This document shows positions 54,578 through 64,000 of a stretch of 64,000 bases of DNA, piece after piece. This DNA comes from CAYRHJ01 sp964424105 (GTDB lineage Bacteria; Planctomycetota; Phycisphaerae; UBA1845). The DNA lies in assembly GCA_964424105.1 (NCBI GenBank), contig CAYRHJ010000013.1, positions 127,008 to 191,007 on the forward strand, given 5' to 3'. The notes beneath the pieces are model-generated. The model did no database searches, was not told the origin of the DNA, and worked only from the letters and a program-made list of their open reading frames with translations. Position 1 is the first letter of the stretch. The number at the start of each line of letters is the position of its first letter. A program made the position numbers and the translations under genes.

Positions 54578-56524
54578 ATGACCCGAATCATGCCCATCAT
54601 CCTCATCGCTGCGATCGGACCATTGTTGGCCGCTGCTGCCTATTTTTCGGCCCCGGTATTGCTTTCCAGCCGGGACCGTGCGGTCGATCAGGCAGAATCA
54701 CACCTGGAACGTGCTCGACGTTTGCTGATTCGCTACAGCGAGAATCAGGAGCGACTGGGCGAGATCATCGAGCAATTGCGTCGAGCGGGTTTGAACGACG
54801 CCGCCGACGCCGACCAAATCGCCGCGCTCATGGAACAACAGCGGGCCGTCTTCGAGGACAAAGATAAGGCCCTGAAAGAAACCTTCCGCGGCACGGAGTC
54901 CACTCGGCGTCGGGAATTGGACGAGCGGTACCGGGCTGCCGGCGGGGAAATGTTGATGAATTTCCCGGCTGCCGGGGGTATCGGCGTCTCGCCGGACCAG
55001 TGGCGACAATCCGTTCAGGAGGGAATTCGGGCGCGTGACCGCCTGTTTCAAGAGAACGAACAACTAATCAGCCAAGCCGCCGCGGCTGTGCAAGACGGGT
55101 TGTCCATCACGGTGGGAAATGCTGATGGCTCGGCGCATCCGCAGGCCAATCGATTGCAAGGCGTGGTTATGGCTGCCCAGGCAGACGCCGCATACCGGCG
55201 AGGTATGCGGCAGCGCACGTTGACGGCCAAATTCCGACACGAGTTTTTGCATCAGACCAACCGCATCCAGGCCTTGGCGATCGATCAGCAGATCGTCGAA
55301 TCGAGTGGTATCCACGATCACATCGATTCCTTGCGGGCGTCGGCCCGGGACCTTTCCGGGCGTATCGAAGCGCTGATTCACAAGCGCGATGAGCTACAAC
55401 AGACCATCAGCCAATTGGAAAAGAATATCGCGGCAGCCGAGGGAGAAGCCGCCCATGCCCGCGGGGTTTTGGAAGAGATGGAAGATCGAGGTGCAAATCT
55501 TCTGTCTGCGGATGGAGCCACCAATTTCGCGAGTCAGTACTTGGCCACTTCCGCGGAGTATCGTGATGCCATCGCCCGCGCCCAACGTGTGCGATTCGGT
55601 TCCTTGCAGAACGCTGAAATCGATGATTCCGGCGATTTTCTGACCGGGTCCTACGTCCCCGCGGAATCGTCGGGAGAAATTATTTTTCAACGCGGGCTGG
55701 TCGATTTCCAACACGATTTGCAAATCGTTACGCTCGACCTGGAAAGCTCAACAGAAGAATTGGCAGATGTCGAAACCAACGTCAGCGGTCTACTAGCCGA
55801 CGCAGAACGCCTAGCCCAGTCTGCGGTGGACGCAAAGACGCAATCTTCGCAGGCAACCGAGATGGCTGCTGTAGCGTTCCGCGAGGCGATCAAGCTGGCT
55901 GATGAAGCGGCGGCGACGTTGGATCAAGCCGTCCGTTTGGCGCGGAGCGCGATCAACGCGCTGCGATCTGCCTCCGGTGTTGCCGGCAACCTGATTCGCG
56001 AAGCCGGGGACCGCATTGCAGACAAAAGCCCCGCCATTCAGGATCGTTCTGCATCGAAGGTGTTGTCACAAAGCGGATGGCTTTCAGGACAGATAAACAA
56101 CGAAACGGCGCTCGTCCAATTGCAGCTCGCCGAGATTCATCTGCACCGTTACCTTTTTGCAGCTTCGGATCACGCCCTGGCGTCGATGGCCAGGGAGCGG
56201 TTTGGCTTGGAAGACGCCACGCCCGATGCCGTGGCGGCTACGCGTGATCAAGCCAGGTCAGATGCCATCGAAGCGGCTCGTGGGGCGGTACGAGATTTCG
56301 AGCGTTCCAGCCGGGAGCTGTCGAACAACTGGACGGTGGCGGCCCAAGTTGGGGCCGCGCATGACCTGTTGGCCACCCTCGAAGGCCCAGGACACCTGCG
56401 ATCTGCGATTGATAATTACACTGCCGCTGAACAAGCGATAGCGGGTCGCAGTCGCGAGTTGCAGCATTATGCCCCAGCCATCGTAAATCGGCTGCGACAG
56501 CTTCGGAATCCTTCAACTCCATAG
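54578..56524 (+). CDS. Large coiled-coil protein of unknown function
   Basis: 648 residues. An N-terminal membrane segment or signal anchor (IMPIILIAAIGPLLAAAAYF) is followed by long charged helices with heptad character (about 30-110, 225-310, 380-480 and 560-640). A Gly-containing central region (about 320-370) carries 'ADGATNFASQYLATSAEYRD'. There are no catalytic motifs. It may be a structural or envelope-spanning protein; I do not recognise the family. The divergent neighbour is the ParA-CBM48 gene. A second ATG, 4 codons in, is an alternative start. Confidence 0.65.
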   Translation: MTRIMPIILIAAIGPLLAAAAYFSAPVLLSSRDRAVDQAESHLERARRLLIRYSENQERLGEIIEQLRRAGLNDAADADQIAALMEQQRAVFEDKDKALKETFRGTESTRRRELDERYRAAGGEMLMNFPAAGGIGVSPDQWRQSVQEGIRARDRLFQENEQLISQAAAAVQDGLSITVGNADGSAHPQANRLQGVVMAAQADAAYRRGMRQRTLTAKFRHEFLHQTNRIQALAIDQQIVESSGIHDHIDSLRASARDLSGRIEALIHKRDELQQTISQLEKNIAAAEGEAAHARGVLEEMEDRGANLLSADGATNFASQYLATSAEYRDAIARAQRVRFGSLQNAEIDDSGDFLTGSYVPAESSGEIIFQRGLVDFQHDLQIVTLDLESSTEELADVETNVSGLLADAERLAQSAVDAKTQSSQATEMAAVAFREAIKLADEAAATLDQAVRLARSAINALRSASGVAGNLIREAGDRIADKSPAIQDRSASKVLSQSGWLSGQINNETALVQLQLAEIHLHRYLFAASDHALASMARERFGLEDATPDAVAATRDQARSDAIEAARGAVRDFERSSRELSNNWTVAAQVGAAHDLLATLEGPGHLRSAIDNYTAAEQAIAGRSRELQHYAPAIVNRLRQLRNPSTP

Positions 56525-56830
56525 TCCGATAATCTTCCGTTCTTGTGATGTACCGGCTGTTCAGTGTTTCAGAAGCCAAACATATATTACTATGTTACGT
56601 TAATAACTGTTGAAAGTACTTTGTTAATCTGGGGTGCTCATTTGAATAGATGTTGGCTGGTCTGCGTTGACTGAAGGCTCGCACTGCGACGATAATGAAA
56701 CGGGACGAAAGTTGTTCCCGACAGGTTCCTATGTTCCGGTTGGTGGGGGACTTGCGATCGAATGGCGATCGACGGCAGACAGGAACGGAGCCTCGCAGAA
56801 TACGACAGAGAATTGAAGCCGCCGCCGGCC

Positions 56831-56836
56831 TATAAT
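56831..56836 (+). promoter_or_regulatory. Perfect -10 box upstream of sigma factor gene
   Basis: TATAAT at 56831-56836, about 90 bases before the sigma factor start. No matching -35 at 16-18 bases was found, so it is only a weak candidate. The AT-rich 56575-56640 stretch is the other likely promoter area in this 401-base gap. Confidence 0.3.
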
Positions 56837-56925
56837 GAATGGCGAATGACGAATCAGCCGGCGTTGCCTGTTTGAAATGACCGCGACGGCTGGTTCGGAA
56901 GCCTGGATGGAGCGTTCAACCCGCG

Positions 56926-58602
56926 ATGTACAGATATCGCAACAACGATATGGCGGAATTGGGTCATCAGTTGACCCTGTCCCCGCGGCATCTGCGTCCG
57001 CGTCAGATCGAGGGGCTTGAGCAGGCTCTCGACTTGATCCAACCCGACGAAACATATCCCTACGAATGGGTTTGCTTTCACATTACCGGGAAACGCCTTT
57101 CCGGGCGGACCGATCGCGTTGCGATCAGTGGCCAAGACCTGTGGGTCGACCTGCCCACGATGGCGGAACACATTACCCGCAAGGGATCGCCCTTGTTGTC
57201 AGACCTGCCGGCTGAGTATTACACGTATGAAGACGTGTCGGCAGTGTTGAAGGTAAGTACGAAGACGGTTCGCCGCTGGCGGTCACGGGGCTTGATGGGT
57301 GTTCGGGCGATCGGCGAAGACGAGGTGACCCGCTTGCTGTTTTCGAGGCGTTCGGTGGAACGTTTCCGCGAGCGGAACCAAGCGCTGGTGGAACGGGGTG
57401 CATCGTTCACGCTGTTGACCGAGGCTGAGAAGACAAACATTGTTGACATCGCTCGACGGTCATTGACGAAGAGGCGGCAGAAGTTGCACGTGGTGGCCAA
57501 GTCCATCGCGGAGGAAACCGGGCGGGCGGTGGAGACCGTGCGCTACACGCTTCGGCAGTACGACCGAGCCAATCCTGATCAGGCTTTGTTTTCGCATGAT
57601 GGCGAGCCGGTCGTGTCTCGGCGACATCTTTCGATCTGGCGGTGTTACAATAAGGGCGAAACGCCGGCCCAGATGGCCAAGGCATTTTCTTGCAGTGTCC
57701 GGTCGATCCGGTCCATTCTGTTGGAGATGCAAGCCCGGATATTGAAAGACACGCCCATTGAGTACATGGAAAATGAACTGTTCGACGCACCGCAAGCCGA
57801 CGAGTTGATATTGAACGTATCGCGGCCTGCGGGTGACCATTCAGGTCCATCGAGGGTCCGGGCGCCGCGCGATCTGCCGGGCTATTTGCGGGCCTTGTAT
57901 GACACGCCGCTCTTGAGCCGCGAGCAGGAGGCGGACCTGTTTCGACGCTTCAATTACTTGCGATTCAAAGCCGCTCGTGCCGTCCGCGAGTTGGACGTTT
58001 ACAAGGTCACCCAGCGGCAGCTCGATACGATTCGTGAAACGTTGGACGCGGCGGAGGCGCTCAAGTGCGAGATCATCCAGGCCAATCTGCGGCTGGTGGT
58101 GAGCATCGCCAAGCGACACGTTGGGCGGTCGGACAATCTGTTCGAGGTCATCAGTGACGGTAACCTGTCACTGATTCGGGCCGTCGAGAAGTTCGATTTT
58201 TCGCTGGGCAACAAATTCAGCACCTACGGCACGTGGGCCATCGCCAAGAACTTCGCCCGTTCTGTTCCGGAAGAGCATTACCATATGCGGAAGTACGTCA
58301 CGGGCCAGGACGAGATGCTGGCCGCCGCTCCCACCGACCGCACGGAGGACGTGGCCGCTGAAGATTTGCAGCACGTGCGGAGCGCGTTGGGCGAGGGGTT
58401 AAGCCAATTGAGCGATCGGGAGCGGGTCATCGTCGAGCGTCATTTCGGGTTGGATGAAGACAAGGACAACCCATCGACGTTGGAAGACCTGGGCCGGCGA
58501 TTCGGCGTGACCAAGGAGCGCGTCCGTCAGATCGAGAAGCGGGCCATCGAAAAACTCAGCGAGATCCTTTCGCCTTCACTTCTAGACGCCTTCGCGACGT
58601 AG
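56926..58602 (+). CDS. Sigma-70 family factor with HTH-rich N-terminal extension
   Basis: 558 residues. The C-terminal part is a sigma-70 factor. Region 1.2 is about 316-356 (LPGYLRALYDTPLLSREQEA). Region 2 is about 380-450 (IIQANLRLVVSIAKRHVG, then FSTYGTWAIAKNFARSVPEE). Region 4 is about 490-550 (LSDRERVIVERHFGL, then FGVTKERVRQIEKRAIEKLS). Before it, in place of region 1.1, is a 300-residue extension with a MerR/excisionase-like HTH (97-150, YYTYEDVSAVLKVSTKTVRR) and two more HTH-like units (about 184-214 and 232-272). There is little room for region 3. It is probably an alternative sigma factor of a lineage-specific type. Confidence 0.85.
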   Translation: MYRYRNNDMAELGHQLTLSPRHLRPRQIEGLEQALDLIQPDETYPYEWVCFHITGKRLSGRTDRVAISGQDLWVDLPTMAEHITRKGSPLLSDLPAEYYTYEDVSAVLKVSTKTVRRWRSRGLMGVRAIGEDEVTRLLFSRRSVERFRERNQALVERGASFTLLTEAEKTNIVDIARRSLTKRRQKLHVVAKSIAEETGRAVETVRYTLRQYDRANPDQALFSHDGEPVVSRRHLSIWRCYNKGETPAQMAKAFSCSVRSIRSILLEMQARILKDTPIEYMENELFDAPQADELILNVSRPAGDHSGPSRVRAPRDLPGYLRALYDTPLLSREQEADLFRRFNYLRFKAARAVRELDVYKVTQRQLDTIRETLDAAEALKCEIIQANLRLVVSIAKRHVGRSDNLFEVISDGNLSLIRAVEKFDFSLGNKFSTYGTWAIAKNFARSVPEEHYHMRKYVTGQDEMLAAAPTDRTEDVAAEDLQHVRSALGEGLSQLSDRERVIVERHFGLDEDKDNPSTLEDLGRRFGVTKERVRQIEKRAIEKLSEILSPSLLDAFAT

Positions 58603-59498
58603 CACGTCGCCGGCGTCGATTCCAGAACTTCACGACCCCATCAATAGAATTTGCGCTTGAAACATTCTAGCACGCCGACGGACCAAAGCTTGCGGGTGGC
58701 GTCGCGCCTCGGAAAGCATGGCCGGGCACGCGCAGAATACGCGTTGAAAGAACACTAGACTGCGTTTCACGCGATGGTAACGTGCAGCGGAGTTGTGCCT
58801 ATTGGGAAGCGGGCGGCAATTTCAGGTGGTATGTCATGCGGGACAGCTTTTCAGGGCGGCTCGATAGACGGTCTTGGAAGGTATTGGATCGGGTTTAGCG
58901 GATTGAGAAGAGCGCAACGAAAATCTTCGGAAAATTATCGTCAAAATGAGGGATCAACGAGCTGTTTTTTCAGCATATCGTAAGGTCTTGCAGAAACGAT
59001 GATTACGGTTCGTGTTGGGATCGGCAGGGGAGTTTTGATGCCTTGCTGCGAGGGTCTGGATGGGATGTGAGTTCAGGTTTGCTCGTCTTTTTGATTTTGC
59101 CCACTTGACGAGCCGGGGATTCCGCATATTCTGTCTTGGCTCCGGGTAAATAAATCCGGTTGGTTGATTCTGGCGCTGGGCGTTGCGGAATGCGGGGCTT
59201 GGCGTCGAAATCGCGATGCTCTTTGGCAAGTGAATAGGTGGACGCGGGTTCGTGGCGACGAAGTCTCTTCGGAGACGTGCGTTGCGACGAATCAGTATGT
59301 GGTTCTAGTCCGAAGCTTGGCCTGACCGGCAAGGCAGGCTGCGACGAAAGTTGCGGCGGCGGAAGTTGGTGCAGGTTGAGCATTCTGGATTTTATTGAGA
59401 TGCAAGCGTCTGAGCACATAGTGTTGGAGTTGTCTGGCGGGCTGGCCTGTGGCCGAGGTTGGCGACGGGTCGGTTCGGAAGTCAGCTTCTCATGAATG
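58603..59498. other. Region upstream of 23S rRNA with no 16S
   Basis: About 900 bases between the sigma factor gene and the 23S rRNA start. No 16S rRNA sequence, no tRNA and no convincing gene were seen on either strand. The rRNA promoter must lie here, but no clear -35/-10 pair was identified. Confidence 0.55.
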
Positions 59499-60018
59499 TG
59501 GTTAAGCTTTTAAGGGTGTATGGAGGATGCCTTGGCGTCGAGAGGCGATGAAGGACGTGTGTAGACTGCGATATGCTCCGGGGAGTGGTCAAACGCGCTT
59601 TGATCCGGAGATGTCCGAATCGGGAAACCGGGTATCACTGGGCAACCAGATGGTATCATTCACGGGTGAACGCATAGCCCGTGAAGGCGAACGCAGGGAA
59701 CTGAAACATCTAAGTACCTGCTGGAAAGGAAATCAACCGAGACTCCGTCAGTAGCGGCGAGCGAAAGCGGATCTAGCCCAAACCGGGAGGCTTGCTTCCC
59801 GGGGTTGCGGGCCCTCGAGGAGTTACAAAGGCATCGCTAGGAGAACGGTCTGGAAAGGCCGGGCAGAGAGGGTGATACCCCCGTACTCGAAAGCGATTGC
59901 CCTCCTTTGAGAGGTGTCCCAGAGTAGCGCGGAGCTCGTGGAACTCCGCGTGAAGCCGGGTGGACCACCATCCAAGGCTAAGTACTACTCGACGACCGAT
60001 AGTGAAAAGTAGGGCGAC

Positions 60019-60049
<31 letters not shown>

Positions 60050-60094
60050 TTAAAAGTACCTGAAACCATACACCTACAAGCGGTGGGAGCACCG

Positions 60095-60236
60095 TCTAGA
60101 GACTAGAAACCGGGAACTAGAAATTAGATCGCGATCGCGCGATCGCGCGATCGCGCGATCGATTGAACCCTCGACCCCCGACTGGCGGCGGGTCACGAGT
60201 CTTCCAGTCTTTAGTTTCCAGTTTCTAGTCTCTAGG
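60095..60236 (+). other. IVS1 in helix 25 of 23S rRNA
   Basis: Inserted between GGGAGCACCG and GGGTGTGACCGCG, which pair as helix 25 in E. coli. The arms CTAGAGACTAGAAAC and GTTTCTAGTCTCTAG are perfect 15-base complements. The interior carries repeated GCGATCGC octamers (60128-60161) that are self-complementary. Typical IVS stems are cut by RNase III, giving fragmented rRNA; that this happens here is inference. Confidence 0.85.
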
Positions 60237-60310
60237 GTGTGACCGCGTGCCTTTTGCATAATGAACCGGCGAGTTACCGTTTGCGGCAAGGTTAATCCGT
60301 TCCGCGGAGG

Positions 60311-60341
<31 letters not shown>

Positions 60342-60852
60342 AATGAGTCGCAGGCGGTAGACGCGAAACTGAGTGATCTACCCATGGCCAGGTTGAAGTG
60401 TCTGTAAAAGGACACGGAGGACTGAACGGGTTAACGTTGAAAAGTTATCCGATGAGCTGTGGGGAGGAGTAAAAGTCTAATCAAACTCAGAGATATCTCG
60501 TTCTCCCCGAAATAGCTTTTGGGCTAGCCTCAGGCCACTACTCTGCGGGGGTAGAGCTACTGAATGAAACGAGGGGGCCACCAGCCTACCTCCTTCAATC
60601 AAACTCCGAATACCGTAGAGACTATCCTGGGAGTCAGACTGTGGGGGATAACCTTCATGGTCAAAAGGGAAACAACCCAGATCGTCGGCTAAGGTCCCAT
60701 ATCCATGCTAAGTGTGAAAGGAAGTCCTTTTTCTGAGACAGCGGGGATGTTGGCTTAGAAGCAGCCACCATTTAAAAAGTGCGTAATAGCTTACCCGTCG
60801 AGAAATTGGGCGCCGATAATGAACGGGACTAAGCATGGTACCGAAGCCACGG

Positions 60853-61316
60853 GACTAGAGACTAGAAACTAGACACTAGAAACTAGAGAAAGGCAAACAC
60901 ATGCCTTTTCACAACCTTGACGTGTATCGCAAGGCGTACGAGTTGTCGCTTGCGGTGCATCGCCGTAGCCTTTCCTTTCCGCGATTCGAGCAGGTCGAGT
61001 TGGCGTCGCAGTTGCGACGTTCCAGCAAGTCGATTTGTGCGAACCTTGCAGAGGGAATGGGTCGGCAAATTTCGCCCGGGGACGTGGTTCGCTTCGTGCG
61101 AATAGCCCTGGGATCCTGCGACGAAACTCGCATCTGGCTGGAGTACGCCCGCGACTTGGGCTACCTCCCAGCCGACGAGTTTGACCGCTTCCATTCGGGC
61201 TACTGCGAGGTAGGCCGGATGTTGAACGGCTTGGTCAGCAGGTGGGCCGCGCGCAAGAGCAGCGCGGGCCGTTCAGGGTTTTCTAGTTCCTAGTTTCCAG
61301 TTTCTAGCCTCTAGTC
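60853..61316 (+). other. IVS2 in helix 45 of 23S rRNA
   Basis: Inserted between CCGAAGCCACGGG and TCGGTAGGGGAGCG (helix 45 in E. coli). The 5' arm is ACTAGAGACTAGAAACTAGA followed by further copies of the unit. The 3' arm is CTAGTTTCCAGTTTCTAGCC then TCTAG. It contains a complete gene for an IVS four-helix-bundle protein at 60901-61293. Confidence 0.85.
60901..61293 (+). CDS. 23S rRNA intervening-sequence four-helix-bundle protein
   Basis: 130 residues. MPFHNLDVYRKAYELSLAVH and QLRRSSKSICANLAEGMGRQ are the recognised signature of the IVS/four-helix-bundle family ('F..L.V..KA..L' and 'R.S.SI..N.AEG'). Later helices contain FVRIALGSCDETRIWLEYAR. The family is related to the Avd protein of diversity-generating retroelements; its function in 23S IVS is unknown. 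The gene is intact, lies wholly inside the helix-45 IVS and reads in the rRNA direction. The C-terminus (SSAGRSGFSSS) runs into the 3' arm. Confidence 0.9.
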   Translation: MPFHNLDVYRKAYELSLAVHRRSLSFPRFEQVELASQLRRSSKSICANLAEGMGRQISPGDVVRFVRIALGSCDETRIWLEYARDLGYLPADEFDRFHSGYCEVGRMLNGLVSRWAARKSSAGRSGFSSS

Positions 61317-61796
61317 GGTAGGGGAGCGTTGATAGGCAGATACAGGCCATACCGTAAGGAGTGGTAACGGGCCTATCAAGTGACGATGCCGGTATAAGTA
61401 ACGATAAAGAAGGTGAAAATCCTTCTCGCCGTAAACCTGAGGGTTCCTGGGGAAGGTAAATCCGCCCAGGGTTAGCCGGAACCTAAGGCGAGGCCGAAAG
61501 GCGTAGTCGATGGACAGCAGGTTAATATTCCTGCGCTTCGTTGTGCGATCAATCCGTAGTGCGCTTCACTGAATCGCAGCCCACGACAAGATGTGAGGGT
61601 GCCCGCAAGGGCGAGGCCGATTTGTTGCTGAAGTGCGTGAAAGTGGAGCCGAGAAAAGCTGCGGTGGCAAACAGCGGATCCGTACTAAAACTGACACAGG
61701 TAGGTGAGGCGCGTAGCCTCAGGCGCTCGAGAGAACCGTCCTTAAGGAACTAGGCAAATTTACCCCGTAACTTCGGGATAAGGGGTCCCGTCCGGG

Positions 61797-61891
61797 CTAG
61801 AAACTAGAAACTAGAGACTAGAAACTGGAAAGAGCGCTGTTCGCGACTTCTAGTTTCTAGTGAGCGAAGCGATCTAGTCTCTAGTTTCTAG
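61797..61891 (+). other. IVS3 in the helix 63 region of 23S rRNA
   Basis: Inserted between GGGGTCCCGTCCGGG and TCCGGCGGGCGCAGTGAATC. The 5' arm CTAGAAACTAGAAACTAGAG and the 3' arm TAGTCTCTAGTTTCTAG use the same ACTAGAAA/ACTAGAGA units as IVS1 and IVS2. A second internal pair (TTCTAGTTTCTAG before GAGCGAAGCGA) suggests branching. Short and non-coding. Confidence 0.8.
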
Positions 61892-62082
61892 TCCGGCGGG
61901 CGCAGTGAATCGGCTCTGGCGACTGTTTATCAAAAACACAGGTCTCTGCTAACTCGTATAGAGGACGTATAGGGACTGACGCCTGCTCGGTGCGGGAATG
62001 TTAAGGAAGGCGGTCATCCTTTGATTTATCATGGGAGAAGCTGGCAACCGAAGCACCCGTAAACGGCGGCCCTAACTATGAG

Positions 62083-62123
<41 letters not shown>

Positions 62124-62125
62124 GC

Positions 62126-62160
<35 letters not shown>

Positions 62161-62698
62161 GGACGGACTCGGTGAAATTGGAATTGTGGTGAAGATACCA
62201 CATACCCGCGGCAAGACGGAAAGACCCCGTGAACCTTTACTATACCCTAGTATTGGTCACAGGTATCGCATGCGTAGGATAGGTGGGAGGCGATGATCCG
62301 GCGGTTTCGGCCGTCGGGGAGCCATCCTTGAAATACCACCCTTGTGCTACTTGTTACCTAACCGCGATTCCCGTGAATCCGGGCGTGGAACAGTGCTAGG
62401 CGGTTAGTTTGACTGGGGCGGTCTCCTCCTAAAGAGTAACGGAGGAGTGCAAAGGTCGGCTCAACGCGGTTGGCAATCGCGTTTCGAGTGCAAAGGCATA
62501 AGCCGGCTTAACTGCGACATATACAGATGAAGCAGATACGAAAGTAGGCCTTAGTGATCCGGTAGTTCTGTGTGGAAAGGCTATCGCTCATCGGACAAAA
62601 GGTACTCCGGGGATAACAGGCTAATGATTCCCGAGCGTTCATAGCGGCGGAATCGTTTGGCACCTCGATGTCGGCCCATCACATCCTGGGGCTGTAGG

Positions 62699-62757
<59 letters not shown>

Positions 62758-63067
62758 GCGCGAGCCAGGTCGGTCCCTATCTGCCGTGGGCGCACGAAAC
62801 TTGAGAGGAGACCATCCTAGTACGAGAGGATTGGATGGTACGAGCCTCTGGTGTACCAGCTGTCCCGCTCGGGGCATCGCTGGGTAGCTATGCTCGGAAT
62901 GGATAACCGCTGAATGCATCTAAGCGGGAAGCCGTCCTCAAGATGAGGTTTCGATTCCCGATTCGTCGGGATGAAGGCCCCTGCAAGACTAGCAGGTCGA
63001 TAGGCGGGAGGTGTAAGCGCAGAGATGCGTTAAGCTGACCCGTACTAATGGCCGAACGCTTAGCCAC

Positions 63068-63691
63068 ATTCATGAGACGCTGAAGTCTGCTTGCTCTCAG
63101 AATATCATACTCGACGGGAGTGAATCATCGATTCTAACCCCTTCGCGTGTCCACCTATCTCGCTGCCTCCTTCTTCATCCGCGCCTATTCAAATCCGGCA
63201 GATTTCAGGACATATTTCCGAATCTTAACCGGCCGGCAAAAAGTCGTTGCCTGCGGAGCGTTTTGCGCAAACATTGGCGCATGCTCACAATCCGAGATCA
63301 TCATTCCGGCGATCTGTTTGATCCCTGGGCCCATTTAGGTGTAGAGCGGAGGCGGCTGCTGAGACAGGCTCCGTTACGCTCCGCCTGCCCCGGCAGCCGA
63401 GGGAAGCAACGGAAACCGGTACACCGACTCTCATAGCGCCTGGTACATAGATTGGGGGCAGGTCAGCGGGAAACAGCGGAAACCGGTACACCGACTCTCA
63501 TCGCGACTGGTACATAAACCGGGGGGAGGTCAGCGGCAGAATGTCCGATACAATAGAACGTGTCAACACTTTCGCCATGAATAGAGGAAACACGTTGGTA
63601 TGTGCACTTTTCCGATTCTTCTCCACATTTGCTCCCTAACTTCTTGCTTGTGGTTCACTACAATCGATTTCGTCTCAAGACAATCATGCGC
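63068..63691. repeat. Post-23S gap with a 67-base tandem duplication
   Basis: No 5S rRNA was found. Two direct copies with a 67-base period lie at about 63407-63473 and 63474-63537. Both contain CGGAAACCGGTACACCGACT, then CTGGTACATA and a G-rich run before GGTCAGCGG. No gene was recognised. Confidence 0.65.
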
Positions 63692-64000
63692 TGTCGCCGG
63701 GCGGGTTAAATTCGACCAAGGCTGGGCGGGTTAAAACCGGCCAGTCGTTATCAGTTGAAAACCGGCCATTTCGAGGAGTCGAAGGTTCGGCGGGTACGTT
63801 CTTCTGCTTTGTGGCGGGAGGACGGACATGGCGAACCAACTCGGGATGGCAGAACAACGGGCAATTCTGGTTTTGGTGCGGCGCGGCTGGTCGCGGCGGC
63901 GTATAGCGCGCGAGCTGGGTGTGCACCGGGAGACGGTGTCACGGTATGTGAAGCTGGCCAGCGCTGAGCCGGCCCCGGCGCATCCACCTCCAGAGCGGTG
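63692..64000 (+). mobile_element. IS21-type insertion sequence, left end
   Basis: Begins with TGTCG at 63692 and, within the first 100 bases, has repeated GGCGGGTTAAA blocks followed by inverted AAACCGGCCA blocks. These are multiple terminal transposase-binding sites as in IS21 elements. A transposase frame starts at 63828 and runs off the window. Confidence 0.75.
63828..64000 (+). CDS. istA: IS21 family transposase IstA, N-terminal part
   Basis: 57 codons are visible from ATG 63828, with GGGAGGAC upstream. MANQLGMAEQRAILVLVRRG then WSRRRIARELGVHRETVSRY is the helix-turn-helix DNA-binding head of IstA. The catalytic DDE domain lies beyond the window. Truncated only by the window edge. Confidence 0.8.
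   Translation, partial: MANQLGMAEQRAILVLVRRGWSRRRIARELGVHRETVSRYVKLASAEPAPAHPPPER

Noticed and set aside
59238..59495. 85-residue frame just before 23S
   Set aside because: It runs up to the rRNA start with biased composition and no family likeness; more likely leader or promoter DNA.
60128..60161. CRISPR-like array in IVS1
   Set aside because: The units are contiguous octamers without spacers.
63340..63540. 5S rRNA downstream of 23S
   Set aside because: The tandem repeat has no 5S signatures such as the GAAC or CCGAACxxGGAAGTTAAG regions.

Overview
The window looks like a chromosomal segment of a flagellated member of the Planctomycetota, probably close to the Phycisphaerae. This is inferred from several traits together: a 23S rRNA gene not linked to 16S or 5S, an RHS-type protein carrying a dockerin-like segment, membrane proteins ending in a Cys-x2-Cys 'YNLKGNVSGVCPEC' type zinc ribbon, a sigma factor with a long HTH-rich N-terminal extension, and a dispersed GC-rich palindromic repeat that is sometimes translated as PLPDGRGS. 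The outer-membrane and LPS genes (bamA, a heptosyltransferase) show a diderm envelope. No database search was run; family calls rest on motifs recognised by eye.

Layout. 0.1-2.6 kb: a MAF/CgeB-like glycosyltransferase. 3.0-8.4 kb: a prkA-yeaH-spoVR stress operon with two extra small overlapping genes and a pair of dispersed repeats inside it. 8.6-17.8 kb: C1 metabolism, glycosyltransferase, bamA, larE, a methyltransferase/deacetylase pair and pdxA-ribE. 18.0-19.8 kb: tRNA-Arg, a repeat-rich gap, then a zinc-ribbon plus orphan methyltransferase pair. 20.3-36.6 kb: htrA, a heptosyltransferase, a DUF72 protein, an ABC exporter with a large exported protein, sppA, ferredoxin, a Memo-family protein, serA, a ROK kinase, a PDZ protein and a CAAX-type membrane protease. 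36.6-42.2 kb: an accessory graveyard of RHS fragments, transposase remnants, a Cys-rich secreted protein, a zinc-ribbon pseudogene and a nested palindromic insertion, with gdhA in the middle. 42.3-58.6 kb: GT4/FkbM pair, TPR protein, thioesterase, GNAT, flagellin with terminator, recO, nadD, rex, a ParA-CBM48 fusion, a large coiled-coil protein and the unusual sigma factor. 59.5-63.1 kb: a 23S rRNA gene interrupted by three intervening sequences with matching arms, one of which encodes the four-helix-bundle IVS protein. The window ends inside an IS21-type element.

The most unusual items are the triple-IVS 23S gene with a shared arm sequence, the ParA-like ATPase fused to a glycogen-binding (CBM48) domain, the occupied versus empty pair of RHS copies that reveals a roughly 99-bp palindromic insertion, the composite sigma factor, and the zinc-ribbon/methyltransferase pair whose first gene is only 55 codons.
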